Below, piece after piece: positions 28,898-37,338 of a DNA stretch of 64,000 nt. A model generated the notes under the pieces. That model saw only the letters and a list, made by a program, of their open reading frames with translations. It was not told the origin of the DNA and made no database searches. Source of the stretch: Frankia sp. RB7 (GTDB lineage Bacteria; Pseudomonadota; Alphaproteobacteria; Rhizobiales; Xanthobacteraceae). Position 1 is the stretch's first letter. Every line of letters begins with the position of its first letter. Position numbers and translations under genes: made by a program. The DNA is taken from NCBI GenBank assembly GCA_030403585.1, contig JAUEPE010000005.1, positions 1 through 64,000 on the forward strand, written 5' to 3'.

Positions 28898-29053
28898 CTA
28901 GAGATGGAGCCACCTCAACAATCCGAGCCCGATCGCACCATTGATGATGAGAAAGATCGCAACGATCAGGTTGAGAAGGCGCGGCATGATCAGGATCAGC
29001 ACGCCCGCGAGCAGCGACAGGATCGGCGAGATGTGGGCGACGGTGAGATGCAT
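28898..29053 (-). CDS. DUF3096-like small membrane protein
   Basis: A 51-residue protein (MHLTVAHISPILSLLAGVLI...) with two hydrophobic helices (about residues 7-23 and 26-46) split by a Pro-Arg turn (IMPRLLN), ending GLLRWLHL. This length and layout match DUF3096, a tiny Rhizobiales inner-membrane family of unknown function. AGGAAG stands a short distance before the ATG. It lies upstream of ppdK on the same strand. Confidence 0.75.
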   Translation of the reverse strand: MHLTVAHISPILSLLAGVLILIMPRLLNLIVAIFLIINGAIGLGLLRWLHL

Positions 29054-29274
29054 GAAAAGTCTTCCTGGAGCGTGAGGCGAATCGCGGGCGGATCATAGCG
29101 GACTGGGTTCCGCGGGTAGAGACGCGCGAGGCGGCGACGGGTTCCCCTCTTCGCGAAAACTGCCCGAAATTGCCGCGTATGCGGCAGGCCTTTTCCGGAA
29201 CATCACGCGCGCCGCAGCATTGGCAACCGGTCGCGCCACTGGCGCCGGCTGAAATCAATTCGAAGGAGTTGCCC

Positions 29275-29628
29275 ATGCGGAACAGGATTCTCGCCCTCGC
29301 CGCGCTTGGCGTCGCGCTCGGCTCGCCGATCACGGCGTCCGCGCAAACCGGAATTACCGTTGGCCGCGCACCCGTCGTGGTCGACAGCGGACCGGCCATC
29401 GCAGTCGAGCAACGGCCCGCTTTCCGCGACTATGTCGTCGAACAACGTGTGCCAGCCTTCAGCATTCCGGATCGCGTGGTGGTCGGCGCCACCCTACCCG
29501 AAACCGGCGTCACTTATTATGACGTACCGCAACGTTTCGGCGCGACGACCTACCGCTACACCGTCGTGAACGGCGCAACCGTGCTGGTCGAGCCGCGCTC
29601 GCGCCGCATCGTCGAGGTAATGGACTAG
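29275..29628 (+). CDS. DUF1236 periplasmic protein
   Basis: A 117-residue protein with a Sec signal peptide (MRNRILALAALGVALGSPITASA) and a C-terminal DUF1236 domain: YVVEQRVPAF, VVVGATLPETGVTYYDVP and YRYTVVNGATVLVEPRSRRIVEVM. AAGGAG stands ideally before the ATG at 29275. DUF1236 proteins are abundant, exported Rhizobiales proteins of unknown function, sometimes seen among stress-induced envelope proteins. It is a single gene followed by a structured intergenic element. Confidence 0.85.
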   Translation: MRNRILALAALGVALGSPITASAQTGITVGRAPVVVDSGPAIAVEQRPAFRDYVVEQRVPAFSIPDRVVVGATLPETGVTYYDVPQRFGATTYRYTVVNGATVLVEPRSRRIVEVMD

Positions 29629-29642
29629 CTTCTTGTTTGGAC

Positions 29643-29686
29643 GCGTTTTCTTCACGCGAACCGGTACCCACTCCGCTTGAAAACGC
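29643..29686. repeat. GCGTTTTC/GAAAACGC dispersed palindrome
   Basis: GCGTTTTC (29643-29650) and GAAAACGC (29679-29686) are perfect 8-bp inverted arms around a conserved-looking core with CGCGAACCGGTACCC. I recall this core as a dispersed element in Rhizobiales; that is memory, not computed here. Confidence 0.7.
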
Positions 29687-29698
29687 TCTGCTCAACTC

Positions 29699-29795
29699 GA
29701 TGTCCGGTGCGTCACTTCAATCAGGCTGACGCGCATCGCGTAGTCGGACATCAGGCCCCGCCCGGTCTTCCCCCCGCCGGGCGGGGCTTTTTTTT
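29699..29795 (+). ncRNA. candidate structured RNA ending in a strong terminator
   Basis: The outer arms GATGTCCG (29699-29706) and CGGACATC (29745-29752) enclose an inner GCGTCA/TGACGC stem (29709-29714, 29727-29732). Two bases later comes a perfect 11-bp terminator stem (GCCCCGCCCGG, 29755-29765, with its complement at 29777-29787) and eight T residues. This could be a small RNA or the 3' end of the DUF1236 transcript. The minus strand also reads a 19-codon frame (MSDYAMRVSLIEV...), so a repeated element is an alternative. Confidence 0.4.
29755..29795 (+). terminator. strong intrinsic terminator
   Basis: A perfect 11-bp GC stem with an 11-nt loop, followed by TTTTTTTT at 29788-29795. The U-run lies on the plus strand, so it ends plus-strand transcripts from DUF1236 or the structured region, just before the converging glyS stop codon. 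Confidence 0.9.
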
Positions 29796-29801
29796 GCGAG
29801 A

Positions 29802-31901
29802 TCAATCCTGGATCTTCGAGAAGTCCGCCACCGCGCGCGTGGCGCTGCGGATCTCGTTGAGCAGCTTCAGCCGGTTCTCGCGCACCTTCGCATCGTCGTC
29901 GTTGACGCGAACTTTTTCGAAGAACGCATCGACCGGCGGACGCAGCTTTGCCATCGCGCTCATCGCCGCAGCAAAGTCTTCCTTCGCGACAGCAGCGCTC
30001 GCTTCCGCCTTCACCTCGCCGATCGCCTTGGCCAGCGCCTTCTCCTCGCCGAGGCTGTAGAGCGCAGTATCCGGCACACCGTCGAAGGCGCGCTTGTCCT
30101 TTTTCTCCTCGATGCCAAGAATGTTGCTGGCGCGCTTGATGCCGGCAAGCAGATTCTTGCCGTCGTCGGTTTCGAGGAATTTGCCGAGCGCCTCGACGCA
30201 ACGGACAATCATCAAGAGATCGTCCTGGCCGCCGAGCGCGAACACGGCATCGACGAGATCGTGACGCGCGCCCTGCTCGCGGAGCTGGACCTTGAGGCGA
30301 TCGGCGAAGAAGGCAAGCAGATCGTTCGGCAGCTTCTGCGCATCCGCAGGCTTCACCGACATGCCGCCAAGTGCGGACGCAGCAACCTTCATCAGCGACA
30401 ACCGAAGCGCGTTCTCGGCAATCAGCCTGATCACACCCAGCGCAGCGCGACGCAGCGCATACGGGTCCTTCGATCCCGTCGGCTTCTCATCGATCGCCCA
30501 GAATCCAACCAGCGTATCGATCTTGTCCGCGAGCGCGACCGCAACACTGACCGGATCGGTCGGCACGCGATCCGCAGGCCCCTGCGGCTTGTAGTGTTCC
30601 TCGCAAGCCGCGGCGACGGAGACATCTTCGCCCTGCGCCAGCGCGTAGTACCTGCCCATCAGGCCCTGCACTTCAGGGAATTCGCCGACGACTTCGGTCA
30701 GCAAATCCGCCTTCGCCAGATGCGCGGCACGCGTCGCCTTGGCGACATCCGCGCCGACCAGCGGCGCGATCTCGGCGGCAAGGCGCTCGATGCGCTTGAT
30801 GCGCTCCGCCTGCGTGCCGAGCTTCTCGTGGAACACGATCTGCTCGAACTTCGGCAGACGATCCTCGAGCTTGGTCTTGAGGTCGGTCTCGTAGAAGAAC
30901 TTTGCATCCGACAAGCGCGGACGGATCACGCGTTCGTTGCCGGCGACGATGGTCTTGCCGCCGTCGCTCGCCTCGATATTGGCAGTGAGGACGAATTTGT
31001 TGGTCAGCTTCCCGGTCTTGGGATCCTTGACCACAAAACACTTCTGGTTGTTGCGGATGGTGGCGCGGATCACCTCGTCCGGGATCGCGAGATACTCTTC
31101 TTCGAACGACCCCATCATCACGACGGGCCATTCGACGAGGCCCGAGACCTCGTCGAGCAGCACCTGATCCTCGACCAGCTCAAAACCTTGCGCGAACGTC
31201 AGCTCCTTGGCGTCGGCGAAGATGATGTCCTTGCGCGCCTGCGGATCGAGAATGACTTTTGCAGCCTTCAGCTTGGCTTCGTAGTCCTCGAAGCGGCGCA
31301 CGGAAATCGCGCCAGGTGCCATGAAGCGATGGCCGTACGTCGTCTGGCCCGTCTCGATGCCGTCGACCGAGAATTTTACGACATCGGGCTCTTCCGTCTC
31401 GGGCCCGAAGGTCGCAATGATCGCATGCAGCGGCCGCACCCAGCTCAGCGATCCCGGCTTGCCGGAACGCGCGCCCCAGCGCATCGATTTCGGCCACGGG
31501 AAGGTGCGGATGATGACGGGCAGGATTTCCGCGAGCACGTCGATCGCGTCACGCCCGGCCTTCTCGATCAGCGCGATGTAGAAATCGCCCTTGGCGTCGC
31601 GCTGGATCTTGGCCTCATCCAACGACTTCAGGCCTGTCGCTTTCAAGAAGCCCTGCACGGCCGCATCGGGGCCGCCGACTTTCGGTCCGCGGCGTTCGGT
31701 CTTCAGGTCAGGCTGGCGCGCGGGGATGCCGTGCACGGTAAGCGCAAGGCGGCGCGGCGTCGCGAAGGCCTTTGCGCCCTCATAGACGAGACCCTCGGCG
31801 ACGAGCTTCTCGGTGACAAGGCGGCGGAGGTCATCGGCCGCCTTGGCCTGCATGCGCGCGGGGATTTCTTCCGAGAACAGTTCAAGCAAAAGATCGGGCA
31901 T
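29802..31901 (-). CDS. glyS: glycine--tRNA ligase beta subunit
   Basis: GlyS is the 699-residue beta chain of the bacterial tetrameric glycyl-tRNA synthetase; it binds tRNA and supports aminoacylation by the alpha chain. The N-terminus [18 protein letters not shown] is diagnostic, with the HD-like middle ([22 protein letters not shown]) and the C-terminal anticodon-binding part ([11 protein letters not shown]). Its ATG overlaps the glyQ stop by one base (TGATG), so the two chains are translationally coupled and made in equal amounts. Confidence 0.97.
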   Translation of the reverse strand: MPDLLLELFSEEIPARMQAKAADDLRRLVTEKLVAEGLVYEGAKAFATPRRLALTVHGIPARQPDLKTERRGPKVGGPDAAVQGFLKATGLKSLDEAKIQRDAKGDFYIALIEKAGRDAIDVLAEILPVIIRTFPWPKSMRWGARSGKPGSLSWVRPLHAIIATFGPETEEPDVVKFSVDGIETGQTTYGHRFMAPGAISVRRFEDYEAKLKAAKVILDPQARKDIIFADAKELTFAQGFELVEDQVLLDEVSGLVEWPVVMMGSFEEEYLAIPDEVIRATIRNNQKCFVVKDPKTGKLTNKFVLTANIEASDGGKTIVAGNERVIRPRLSDAKFFYETDLKTKLEDRLPKFEQIVFHEKLGTQAERIKRIERLAAEIAPLVGADVAKATRAAHLAKADLLTEVVGEFPEVQGLMGRYYALAQGEDVSVAAACEEHYKPQGPADRVPTDPVSVAVALADKIDTLVGFWAIDEKPTGSKDPYALRRAALGVIRLIAENALRLSLMKVAASALGGMSVKPADAQKLPNDLLAFFADRLKVQLREQGARHDLVDAVFALGGQDDLLMIVRCVEALGKFLETDDGKNLLAGIKRASNILGIEEKKDKRAFDGVPDTALYSLGEEKALAKAIGEVKAEASAAVAKEDFAAAMSAMAKLRPPVDAFFEKVRVNDDDAKVRENRLKLLNEIRSATRAVADFSKIQD

Positions 31902-32836
31902 CAGGCCGCTCCGCCCGCTTCAGTATGAATCCAGGCCTCGCCGCAGGCCTTGGCCAGCTCGCGCACGCGAAGAATGTAGCTCTGCCGCTCGGTCACGGAG
32001 ATCACGCCGCGCGCGTCGAGCAGGTTGAAAACGTGACTCGCCTTGATGCACTGGTCATAGGCCGGCAGCGCCATCAGATGCGCTTCGCGCTTCTCATCCT
32101 TCCAGCCTGCGTCGAGATATTTTCGGCAGGCCGCTTCCGCCATCTTGAACTGCTCGAACAGCATCGCGGTGTCGGCGACTTCGAAATTGTGCTTCGAATA
32201 TTCCCGCTCGGCCTGCAGGAACACATCGCCATAGGTGACCTTCGCATCACCATCGCGGCCGTTGAAGTTGAGGTCGTAGACGCGGTCGACGCCCTGCACA
32301 TACATCGCGAGGCGCTCGAGCCCGTAGGTGAGCTCGCCCGCGACCGGTGCGCATTCGACACCCGCGACCTGTTGGAAATAGGTGAACTGGCTCACCTCCA
32401 TGCCGTCGCACCAGCACTCCCACCCCAGGCCCCAGGCGCCCAGCGTCGGGCTCTCCCAATCGTCCTCGACGAAGCGGATGTCATGCAGGGCGGAATCGAT
32501 GCCGATCGCGGCGAGCGACTTCAGGTACAGCTCCTGAAGGTTCGGCGGCGACGGCTTCATGATCACCTGGAACTGGTAGTAGTGCTGCATCCGGTTCGGA
32601 TTCTCGCCGTAGCGGCCGTCCTTGGGCCGGCGCGAGGGCTGCACATAGGCCGCGTTCCAGGGCTTTGGCCCGAGCGCGCGCAAAGTGGTCGCCGGATGGA
32701 AGGTGCCCGCGCCCATTTCCATGTCGTAGGGCTGCAGGATCACGCAGCCCTGCTCGGCCCAGAACCGCTGGAGCGCGAGGATAAAACCCTGGAACGAGCG
32801 TTCCGGGCGCATATGGGCGGGCAATGAGGCGTCCAT
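31901..32836 (-). CDS. glyQ: glycine--tRNA ligase alpha subunit
   Basis: GlyQ is the catalytic alpha chain that activates glycine with ATP and charges tRNA-Gly. The 311-residue protein shows [36 protein letters not shown], the class II motif 2 [19 protein letters not shown] and the glycine-site segment [22 protein letters not shown]. The family usually starts at SFQGFIL with a short leader; the ATG at 32836 gives a leader of about 12 residues. It is the first gene of the glyQS pair. Confidence 0.97.
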   Translation of the reverse strand: MDASLPAHMRPERSFQGFILALQRFWAEQGCVILQPYDMEMGAGTFHPATTLRALGPKPWNAAYVQPSRRPKDGRYGENPNRMQHYYQFQVIMKPSPPNLQELYLKSLAAIGIDSALHDIRFVEDDWESPTLGAWGLGWECWCDGMEVSQFTYFQQVAGVECAPVAGELTYGLERLAMYVQGVDRVYDLNFNGRDGDAKVTYGDVFLQAEREYSKHNFEVADTAMLFEQFKMAEAACRKYLDAGWKDEKREAHLMALPAYDQCIKASHVFNLLDARGVISVTERQSYILRVRELAKACGEAWIHTEAGGAA

Positions 32837-32926
32837 CGTCAGATCAGGCTCTCGCGGGGGGTTTTGAATCGCGCGGGACCGTATCGACGGCGGGGATGGG
32901 AATCAAGGCAAAGGGGCCCTTCTTAC

Positions 32927-32950
32927 CTCTCCCGCTTGCAAGCGGGAGAG
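32927..32950. repeat. 24-bp perfect palindrome, CTCTCCCGC family
   Basis: CTCTCCCGCTTG (32927-32938) is followed at once by its reverse complement (32939-32950). It is the simplest copy of the CTCCC family in the window and lies between glyQ and a small membrane-protein gene. Confidence 0.85.
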
Positions 32951-32975
32951 GGAGCGCACCGTGCGCGCCGAGTTG

Positions 32976-33167
32976 CTAACCCGGCCGGTACGCTCCGGTC
33001 ACGGGGTCACGCTTCAGCGTCTGGACATTCCCCATATGGGTGGCCTCGGCGACGCGCGAGAGGCGCATCTCCTCCAGCTCCTGGTTGATCCGGACAGCGG
33101 TCTTGTAGGCCCAGCGGACCACGGCAAGCCCGCCCAGAACGCCCGCGAAAGCGACGAACGGCGGCAT
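32976..33167 (-). CDS. small conserved-looking membrane protein
   Basis: A 63-residue protein, MPPFVAFAGVLGGLAVVRWAYKTAVRINQELEEMRL..., with one N-terminal hydrophobic helix (residues 3-19) followed by a charged helix and a YRPG tail. I chose the ATG at 33167 because AAGGA lies 8 bp upstream; a GTG at 33185 would add six residues. I do not recognise a named family. It is followed downstream by glyQS on the same strand. Confidence 0.6.
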   Translation of the reverse strand: MPPFVAFAGVLGGLAVVRWAYKTAVRINQELEEMRLSRVAEATHMGNVQTLKRDPVTGAYRPG

Positions 33168-33274
33168 CGGTCGTTCCTTGTTCACAATGCTCAGCCCCCA
33201 CGTACATTCTTGCGCAGACCGGGCCGCGCCGCAATTGGCTCAACTCGGACCAAATGGCGCGGGAGCGGCTCCTC

Positions 33275-34183
33275 CTAGAACCCGAATTTTGCCCAAATCG
33301 CCCGCGTCTCGACCGCCGAGATCAGCTCGTCCGGCAGCCCGGCCATTGATTCCATAGCCGAAAGCTGGCCCGCGCCGGGCGATTTCCGCCCCAACAGGCC
33401 GGACAACAGCCCGGTCGGCTGCGCAATCACGGGGGTGCGAACCTTCTCGCCATAGCGGGCACGAAGAGTTGAACGGAGATCGCCGATGCCGTCGGCCAAG
33501 CCCAGCGCGATCGAGCTCTCGCCGGCCCAGTACTCGCCGGTGAACAGAGTATCGTCCGCGCCCTTCAGCCGCGCGCCGCGGCTCTCCTTCACCAGCGCGA
33601 TGAAGATCTGGTGGATCTCGCGCTGAAGTGCCTTCACCCTGGCGACGTCGTCGGGGTTTTCGGGCAGGAACGGATCGAGCATCGCCTTGTGGGCGCCGGC
33701 CGTATAAAGGCGCCGCTCGATGCCGAGCCGCTTGATCGCCTCCTGGAAACCGAAGCTGCCGCCGACCACGCCGATCGAGCCGAGGATCGAGGACGGATCG
33801 CAGAAGATCTCGTCACCCGCGCAGGCGATCATGTAGCCGCCGGAGGCCGCGACGTCCTCCACGAACACCAGCACCGGCAGCTTCTTCTCCGCCGCAAGCT
33901 GCTTGATGCGCAGATAGATCTGGCGCGACTGCACCGGCGAGCCGCCGGGCGAATTGATCACCAGCGCCACCGCCTTGGCGTTGCGGACCGAAAAGGCCCG
34001 CTCCAGTACCCGGGCAATACCCGCCAGCGACATGCCCGGGCGCAGCGGCGTCACTGCGCCGATCACGCCGGACAGCCGCACCACCGGCACCACCGCCGTA
34101 CCGGGGCGGAAGCGCGCCGGCAGGTATTGCATCAGCTTGTCGGCCAGGCCGGAACCTGCGCGATCGTTCAATTGTTCGGCCAT
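33275..34183 (-). CDS. S49 family serine peptidase (SppA-like)
   Basis: A 302-residue protease of the SppA/SohB group, which degrades signal peptides or membrane protein fragments. It has the catalytic Ser114 in DVAASGGYMIAC and Lys166 in AHKAMLDPF, plus INSPGGSP (77-83) and GSIGVVGG (135-142). It is a single-domain form, shorter than the double-domain E. coli SppA, and has no clear N-terminal membrane anchor, so it may be cytoplasmic or peripheral. Confidence 0.92.
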   Translation of the reverse strand: MAEQLNDRAGSGLADKLMQYLPARFRPGTAVVPVVRLSGVIGAVTPLRPGMSLAGIARVLERAFSVRNAKAVALVINSPGGSPVQSRQIYLRIKQLAAEKKLPVLVFVEDVAASGGYMIACAGDEIFCDPSSILGSIGVVGGSFGFQEAIKRLGIERRLYTAGAHKAMLDPFLPENPDDVARVKALQREIHQIFIALVKESRGARLKGADDTLFTGEYWAGESSIALGLADGIGDLRSTLRARYGEKVRTPVIAQPTGLLSGLLGRKSPGAGQLSAMESMAGLPDELISAVETRAIWAKFGF

Positions 34184-34296
34184 TCCGTTACCTCTGATTA
34201 ACCAATTCTTATCACGCGACTGTCATTGAAGTTCGCTGGAACGTGTTTTGCAGATTCCTCGTTTGGAAGCTGCAATACAGCAGCGGAGGAAATGCC

Positions 34297-34395
34297 ATGA
34301 AGATCTATCTGCTGTTGATGCTGATTGGTGCCCTTTTCACGGCGCTTCGCTATACGTCCCAGCCGGAACAGCAGCCGGAATCGCTTCCGCAGTAA
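34297..34395 (+). CDS. 32-residue membrane microprotein
   Basis: The frame MKIYLLLMLIGALFTALRY... encodes one N-terminal hydrophobic helix (residues 3-17) and a polar Gln/Pro/Glu tail ending ESLPQ. A textbook GGAGGA sits 6 bp before the ATG, which supports translation despite the short length. It lies in the gap between the diverging S49 peptidase gene and the converging methyltransferase gene. No family recognised. Confidence 0.55.
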   Translation: MKIYLLLMLIGALFTALRYTSQPEQQPESLPQ

Positions 34396-34399
34396 GCCG

Positions 34400-35167
34400 T
34401 CACGGCTCTGCCAGCGGCAAGACCGCCCTCCCCTCCAGAATATTCCTCACCTCTTTTTTAGGCACGCGTGACTCGTCGTTGAGCATGAGGCCCGGCAGCA
34501 ATCGCAGCGGTGCCCGACCGCCCTTTACGGCGCGCACCAGCACACGGATCGCAGGCCGCTCAGCTTCGCCATGAATCGGCAGGACCGACACACTGCCAAA
34601 GCCGCGTGACAGCGCTGCCAAAACGTCCGCGATGCCATCCGCACGCCAGATCAGGGTCAGTACGCCGCTCGATCGAAGGATGCGACGCGCTGCATGCACC
34701 CACGCATTGAGCGTCTCCTCGGTCGCGACATGCGCGGTGTGACGCGCCTGGTCCGGCGAGCCGCGGTGCCGCGTGGAATCGTTGAAGGGCGGGTTCATCA
34801 GCACGCAGTCCGCACTGTCAGGCATGAGCCCATGTACAGCAAAGGCCTGCGCATCGGCCGTGACGTCGAGCACAATCACCTCCGCGGCAATCGCATTCGC
34901 AGCCGCATTGGTGCGCGCGAGCCCGGCGAGTTCCGGATCGATCTCGACGAGACAAAGATCGACCCCGGCCACGCGCCGGGCCAGCGCCAGCCCGGCCGTG
35001 CCGATGCCGGCGCCGAGATCGACCACGCGGTCGCCAGCGCGGGCCTCGGTCGCCGCCGCAAGCAGGATGGCATCGTGTCCGGCGCGGTGGCCGGATCGCT
35101 TCTGCCTCAGGAGCAGCTGGCCGCCGAGAAAGGCGTCCTCAGTGAGATCTGTGACGACGTCAATCAT
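34400..35167 (-). CDS. TrmN6-like N6-adenine methyltransferase
   Basis: A 255-residue SAM-dependent methyltransferase of the COG4123 group, whose E. coli member (YfiC/TrmM) methylates A37 of tRNA-Val. It has the SAM motif VVDLGAGIGTAGL (48-60), the acidic VEIDPEL strand (74-80) and the catalytic NPPF (125-128). The ATG at 35167 was chosen because the DUF2007 gene ends just inside it (8-bp overlap). The exact tRNA target is inferred from family. Confidence 0.87.
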   Translation of the reverse strand: MIDVVTDLTEDAFLGGQLLLRQKRSGHRAGHDAILLAAATEARAGDRVVDLGAGIGTAGLALARRVAGVDLCLVEIDPELAGLARTNAAANAIAAEVIVLDVTADAQAFAVHGLMPDSADCVLMNPPFNDSTRHRGSPDQARHTAHVATEETLNAWVHAARRILRSSGVLTLIWRADGIADVLAALSRGFGSVSVLPIHGEAERPAIRVLVRAVKGGRAPLRLLPGLMLNDESRVPKKEVRNILEGRAVLPLAEP

Positions 35168-35387
35168 CGCCGCGCAGTTCATGGCTGAGCCCGGCATCGG
35201 TCAGGAGCTGCCGGGCTTCGATGGCGTCGTCCTCATGGACCAGGATCCGCCGCGGCAGGACGCCGAGCGAGCCCTCGATGATGCTCATGTTCTGATCCAG
35301 CACCAGATGATGGATGTTGGCGCCGTCGAGCAGCGCGCCGACCGCCGACACCAGCACGATATCGTTGGTCCGAACCAGTTCACGCAA
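35160..35387 (-). CDS. DUF2007 domain protein
   Basis: A 75-residue protein (MRELVRTNDIVLVSAVGALL...) with the small alpha/beta DUF2007 fold: ALLDGANIHHLVLDQNMS, then PRRILVHEDDAIEARQLL. DUF2007 is proposed to bind signalling ligands in a PII-like way, but its role is unknown. It overlaps the start of the methyltransferase by 8 bp, so the two are coupled. It diverges from the polyprenyl synthase gene. Confidence 0.88.
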   Translation of the reverse strand: MRELVRTNDIVLVSAVGALLDGANIHHLVLDQNMSIIEGSLGVLPRRILVHEDDAIEARQLLTDAGLSHELRGDD

Positions 35388-35515
35388 ACGAGCCTCCTGC
35401 CTGAAAGGGGTTGAGCGGCAATGTCAATGGTTCCACAGGCCTTGCCGCATCCCCGTCCAGTTTCTATTGTCTTTCCATCAGAATAGCCCCTCCGGGGCAA
35501 ATATTGGAGACCGGC

Positions 35516-36523
35516 GTGGCCGTCATCGTACCTTTCGAAACCCCCGGCGCGTCGATCGAAGAGCTGGTTGCCCTTGTCGCCGGTGACATGGAGCGCGTCA
35601 ACGCCACCATCCTGTCGCGGACCGGCTCCGACGTGACCATGATCCCGGAAGTGGCCAACCATCTGATCTCCTCCGGCGGCAAGCGGCTGCGGCCGATGCT
35701 GACGCTCGCCATGGCCAATCTGGCCGGCTACACCGGCGACGGCCACATCAAGCTGGCGGCCTCGGTCGAGTTCATGCATACCGCGACCCTGCTCCACGAC
35801 GACGTCGTCGACGAGAGCGAGATGCGCCGCGGCAAGCTGTCGGCACGCATGCTCTGGGGCAATGAGGCCAGCGTGCTGGTCGGCGACTTCCTGCTCGGCC
35901 AGGCCTTCCGCATGATGGTCGAGGTCGGTTCGCTGCGCGCGCTCGACATCCTCTCCGCGGCCGCCGCCACCATCGCCGAGGGCGAGGTGATGCAACTCGC
36001 CGCCGCCAAGAACACCGCCACCACCGAGGACGAATATCTCGCCGTGATCCGCGGCAAGACCGCCGAGCTGTTCGCAGCCGCCTGCGAGGTCGGCCCCGTA
36101 ATCGCCAACCGCCCGAAGGCCGAGCAGACCGCCTGCCGCTCGGTCGGCATGAATCTCGGCATCGCCTTCCAGCTCGTCGACGACGTTCTCGACTATGGCG
36201 GCAAGAGCGCAAAACTCGGCAAGAACACCGGCGACGATTTTCGCGAGGGCAAGATCACACTGCCCGTCGTGCTGGCCTTCCGCCGCGGCAACGACACCGA
36301 GCGCGCCTTCTGGATCAAGGCGCTCGAGCGCGGCGAGATCGGCGACAGCGACCTTGATCACGCCCTCGGTCTGATGAACAAGCACCGCGCACTCGAGGAC
36401 ACAATCAGCCGCGCCCACCACTACGGCGCCATGGCCGTCGACGCGCTGGCGCTGTTCCCCTCCTCGCCGATGAAGAGCGCGCTGGAGCAGGTGGTGGCGT
36501 TCTGTCTGGCGCGGTCGCATTAG
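35516..36523 (+). CDS. ispB: long-chain polyprenyl diphosphate synthase
   Basis: This enzyme extends farnesyl diphosphate with isopentenyl units to make the ubiquinone side chain (octa- to decaprenyl; Q10 is usual in Rhizobiales). The 335-residue protein has GGKRLRP (54-60), the first Asp-rich motif DDVVD (95-99) and the second DDVLD (222-226). The small Ala/Thr at positions before the first Asp motif (FMHTATLLHDD) fit a long-chain product. I use the GTG at 35516 because GGAGA precedes it and the upstream 35 codons look non-coding. Confidence 0.9.
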   Translation: MAVIVPFETPGASIEELVALVAGDMERVNATILSRTGSDVTMIPEVANHLISSGGKRLRPMLTLAMANLAGYTGDGHIKLAASVEFMHTATLLHDDVVDESEMRRGKLSARMLWGNEASVLVGDFLLGQAFRMMVEVGSLRALDILSAAAATIAEGEVMQLAAAKNTATTEDEYLAVIRGKTAELFAAACEVGPVIANRPKAEQTACRSVGMNLGIAFQLVDDVLDYGGKSAKLGKNTGDDFREGKITLPVVLAFRRGNDTERAFWIKALERGEIGDSDLDHALGLMNKHRALEDTISRAHHYGAMAVDALALFPSSPMKSALEQVVAFCLARSH

Positions 36524-36602
36524 GCTGAGCGTTACGGCGCGCACCGCGGCCACATCCTCGTCCCAGCGAAGACGGTGAGTTAAGCCACCACTGCTCCCAC
36601 CT

Positions 36603-36682
36603 CGTCATTGCGAGCTCAGCGAAGCAATCCAGAATCTTTCCGCGAAGGGACTCTGGATTGCTTCGCTGCGCTCGCAATGACG
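36603..36682. repeat. long intergenic inverted repeat, CGTCATTGCGAG family
   Basis: The left arm CGTCATTGCGAGC...AGCGAAGCAATCCAGA faces the right arm CTCTGGATTGCTTCGCT...GCTCGCAATGACG across a 17-bp loop, a nearly perfect 80-bp palindrome. It lies 79 bp past the polyprenyl synthase stop and may end its transcription. Related copies are at 111-181 (degenerate) and 25746-25791 (short). Confidence 0.92.
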
Positions 36683-36784
36683 GAGCAAGGTGCCCGAGCG
36701 CCGTTCTCCAACTTTCATCGCAAATCACAGCCACACTTCTTGCCACCTCACGACACCTCCATCTGTACCTCCGAGTACCCATTA

Positions 36785-36801
36785 ACTTGCATTTTGCAAG
36801 T
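36785..36801. promoter_or_regulatory. palindromic operator candidate for HxlR regulator
   Basis: ACTTGCATTTTGCAAGT is a perfect 7-bp inverted repeat with a TTT spacer, 20 bp before the ATG of the HxlR-family gene. HxlR regulators typically bind short palindromes overlapping their own promoters. Confidence 0.65.
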
Positions 36802-36821
36802 CACTCCACTACCTTCTCTCG

Positions 36822-37337
36822 ATGCAGCCCAAATCCCCCTCGATCCTGGAATGCCCGGTCGGACGCGCCGTGGAGACGGTTGGCGAGTGGTGGAGCATTC
36901 TGATCCTGCGGGATGCGTTTCAGGGCTCGACGCGATTTGACGAGTTCGAGCGCAATCTCGGCATCGCGCCGAACATCCTGTCGCGGCGTCTCGCCCATCT
37001 CACCAAGACCGGCATGTTCGTCCGCCGCCGCTATCATGAGCGGCCGCCGCGTTACGAATATGTGCTGACGGACAAGGCGCGGGATTTCTTCCCCGTGATT
37101 GCCACGCTGCTGGCCTGGGGCAACAAGCATCTCGCGCCGAAGGGCGAAGCCATCCTGCTGGCGAACCGCGACGATCGCCGGCCGCTCGATCCGGTCGTGG
37201 TCGATGCCGCCGAGATGCAACCGATCACGCTCGCCAATGCGGTGGTGATCGCAGGCCCCGGCGCGAGCCGCCTGATGCGGCGGCGGCTGACTTCGCTCAA
37301 AGCCATGAACCCGGCGGTCGCGCCGGCTGGAGCCTGA
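36822..37337 (+). CDS. HxlR-family transcriptional regulator
   Basis: A 171-residue DNA-binding protein with an HxlR winged helix: CPVGRAVETVGEWWSILILRDAFQGSTRFDEFERNLGIAPNILSRRL (residues 11-57) and wing EYVLTDKARDFFPVI. The Cys11 is at the position used for redox or aldehyde sensing in some family members. The C-terminal ~60 residues are extra and unassigned. A perfect palindrome stands just upstream and the next gene begins 1 bp after the stop, so it probably controls itself and the two genes downstream. Confidence 0.9.
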   Translation: MQPKSPSILECPVGRAVETVGEWWSILILRDAFQGSTRFDEFERNLGIAPNILSRRLAHLTKTGMFVRRRYHERPPRYEYVLTDKARDFFPVIATLLAWGNKHLAPKGEAILLANRDDRRPLDPVVVDAAEMQPITLANAVVIAGPGASRLMRRRLTSLKAMNPAVAPAGA

Positions 37338-37338
37338 C

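Noticed and set aside
28803..29399. N-terminal extension of ppdK by nearly 200 codons
   Set aside because: It crosses the DUF3096-like gene and runs antisense to the DUF1236 signal peptide; the ATG at 28802 is the sensible start.
30261..31928. 555-codon plus-strand open frame
   Set aside because: Antisense to glyS, which is unambiguous.
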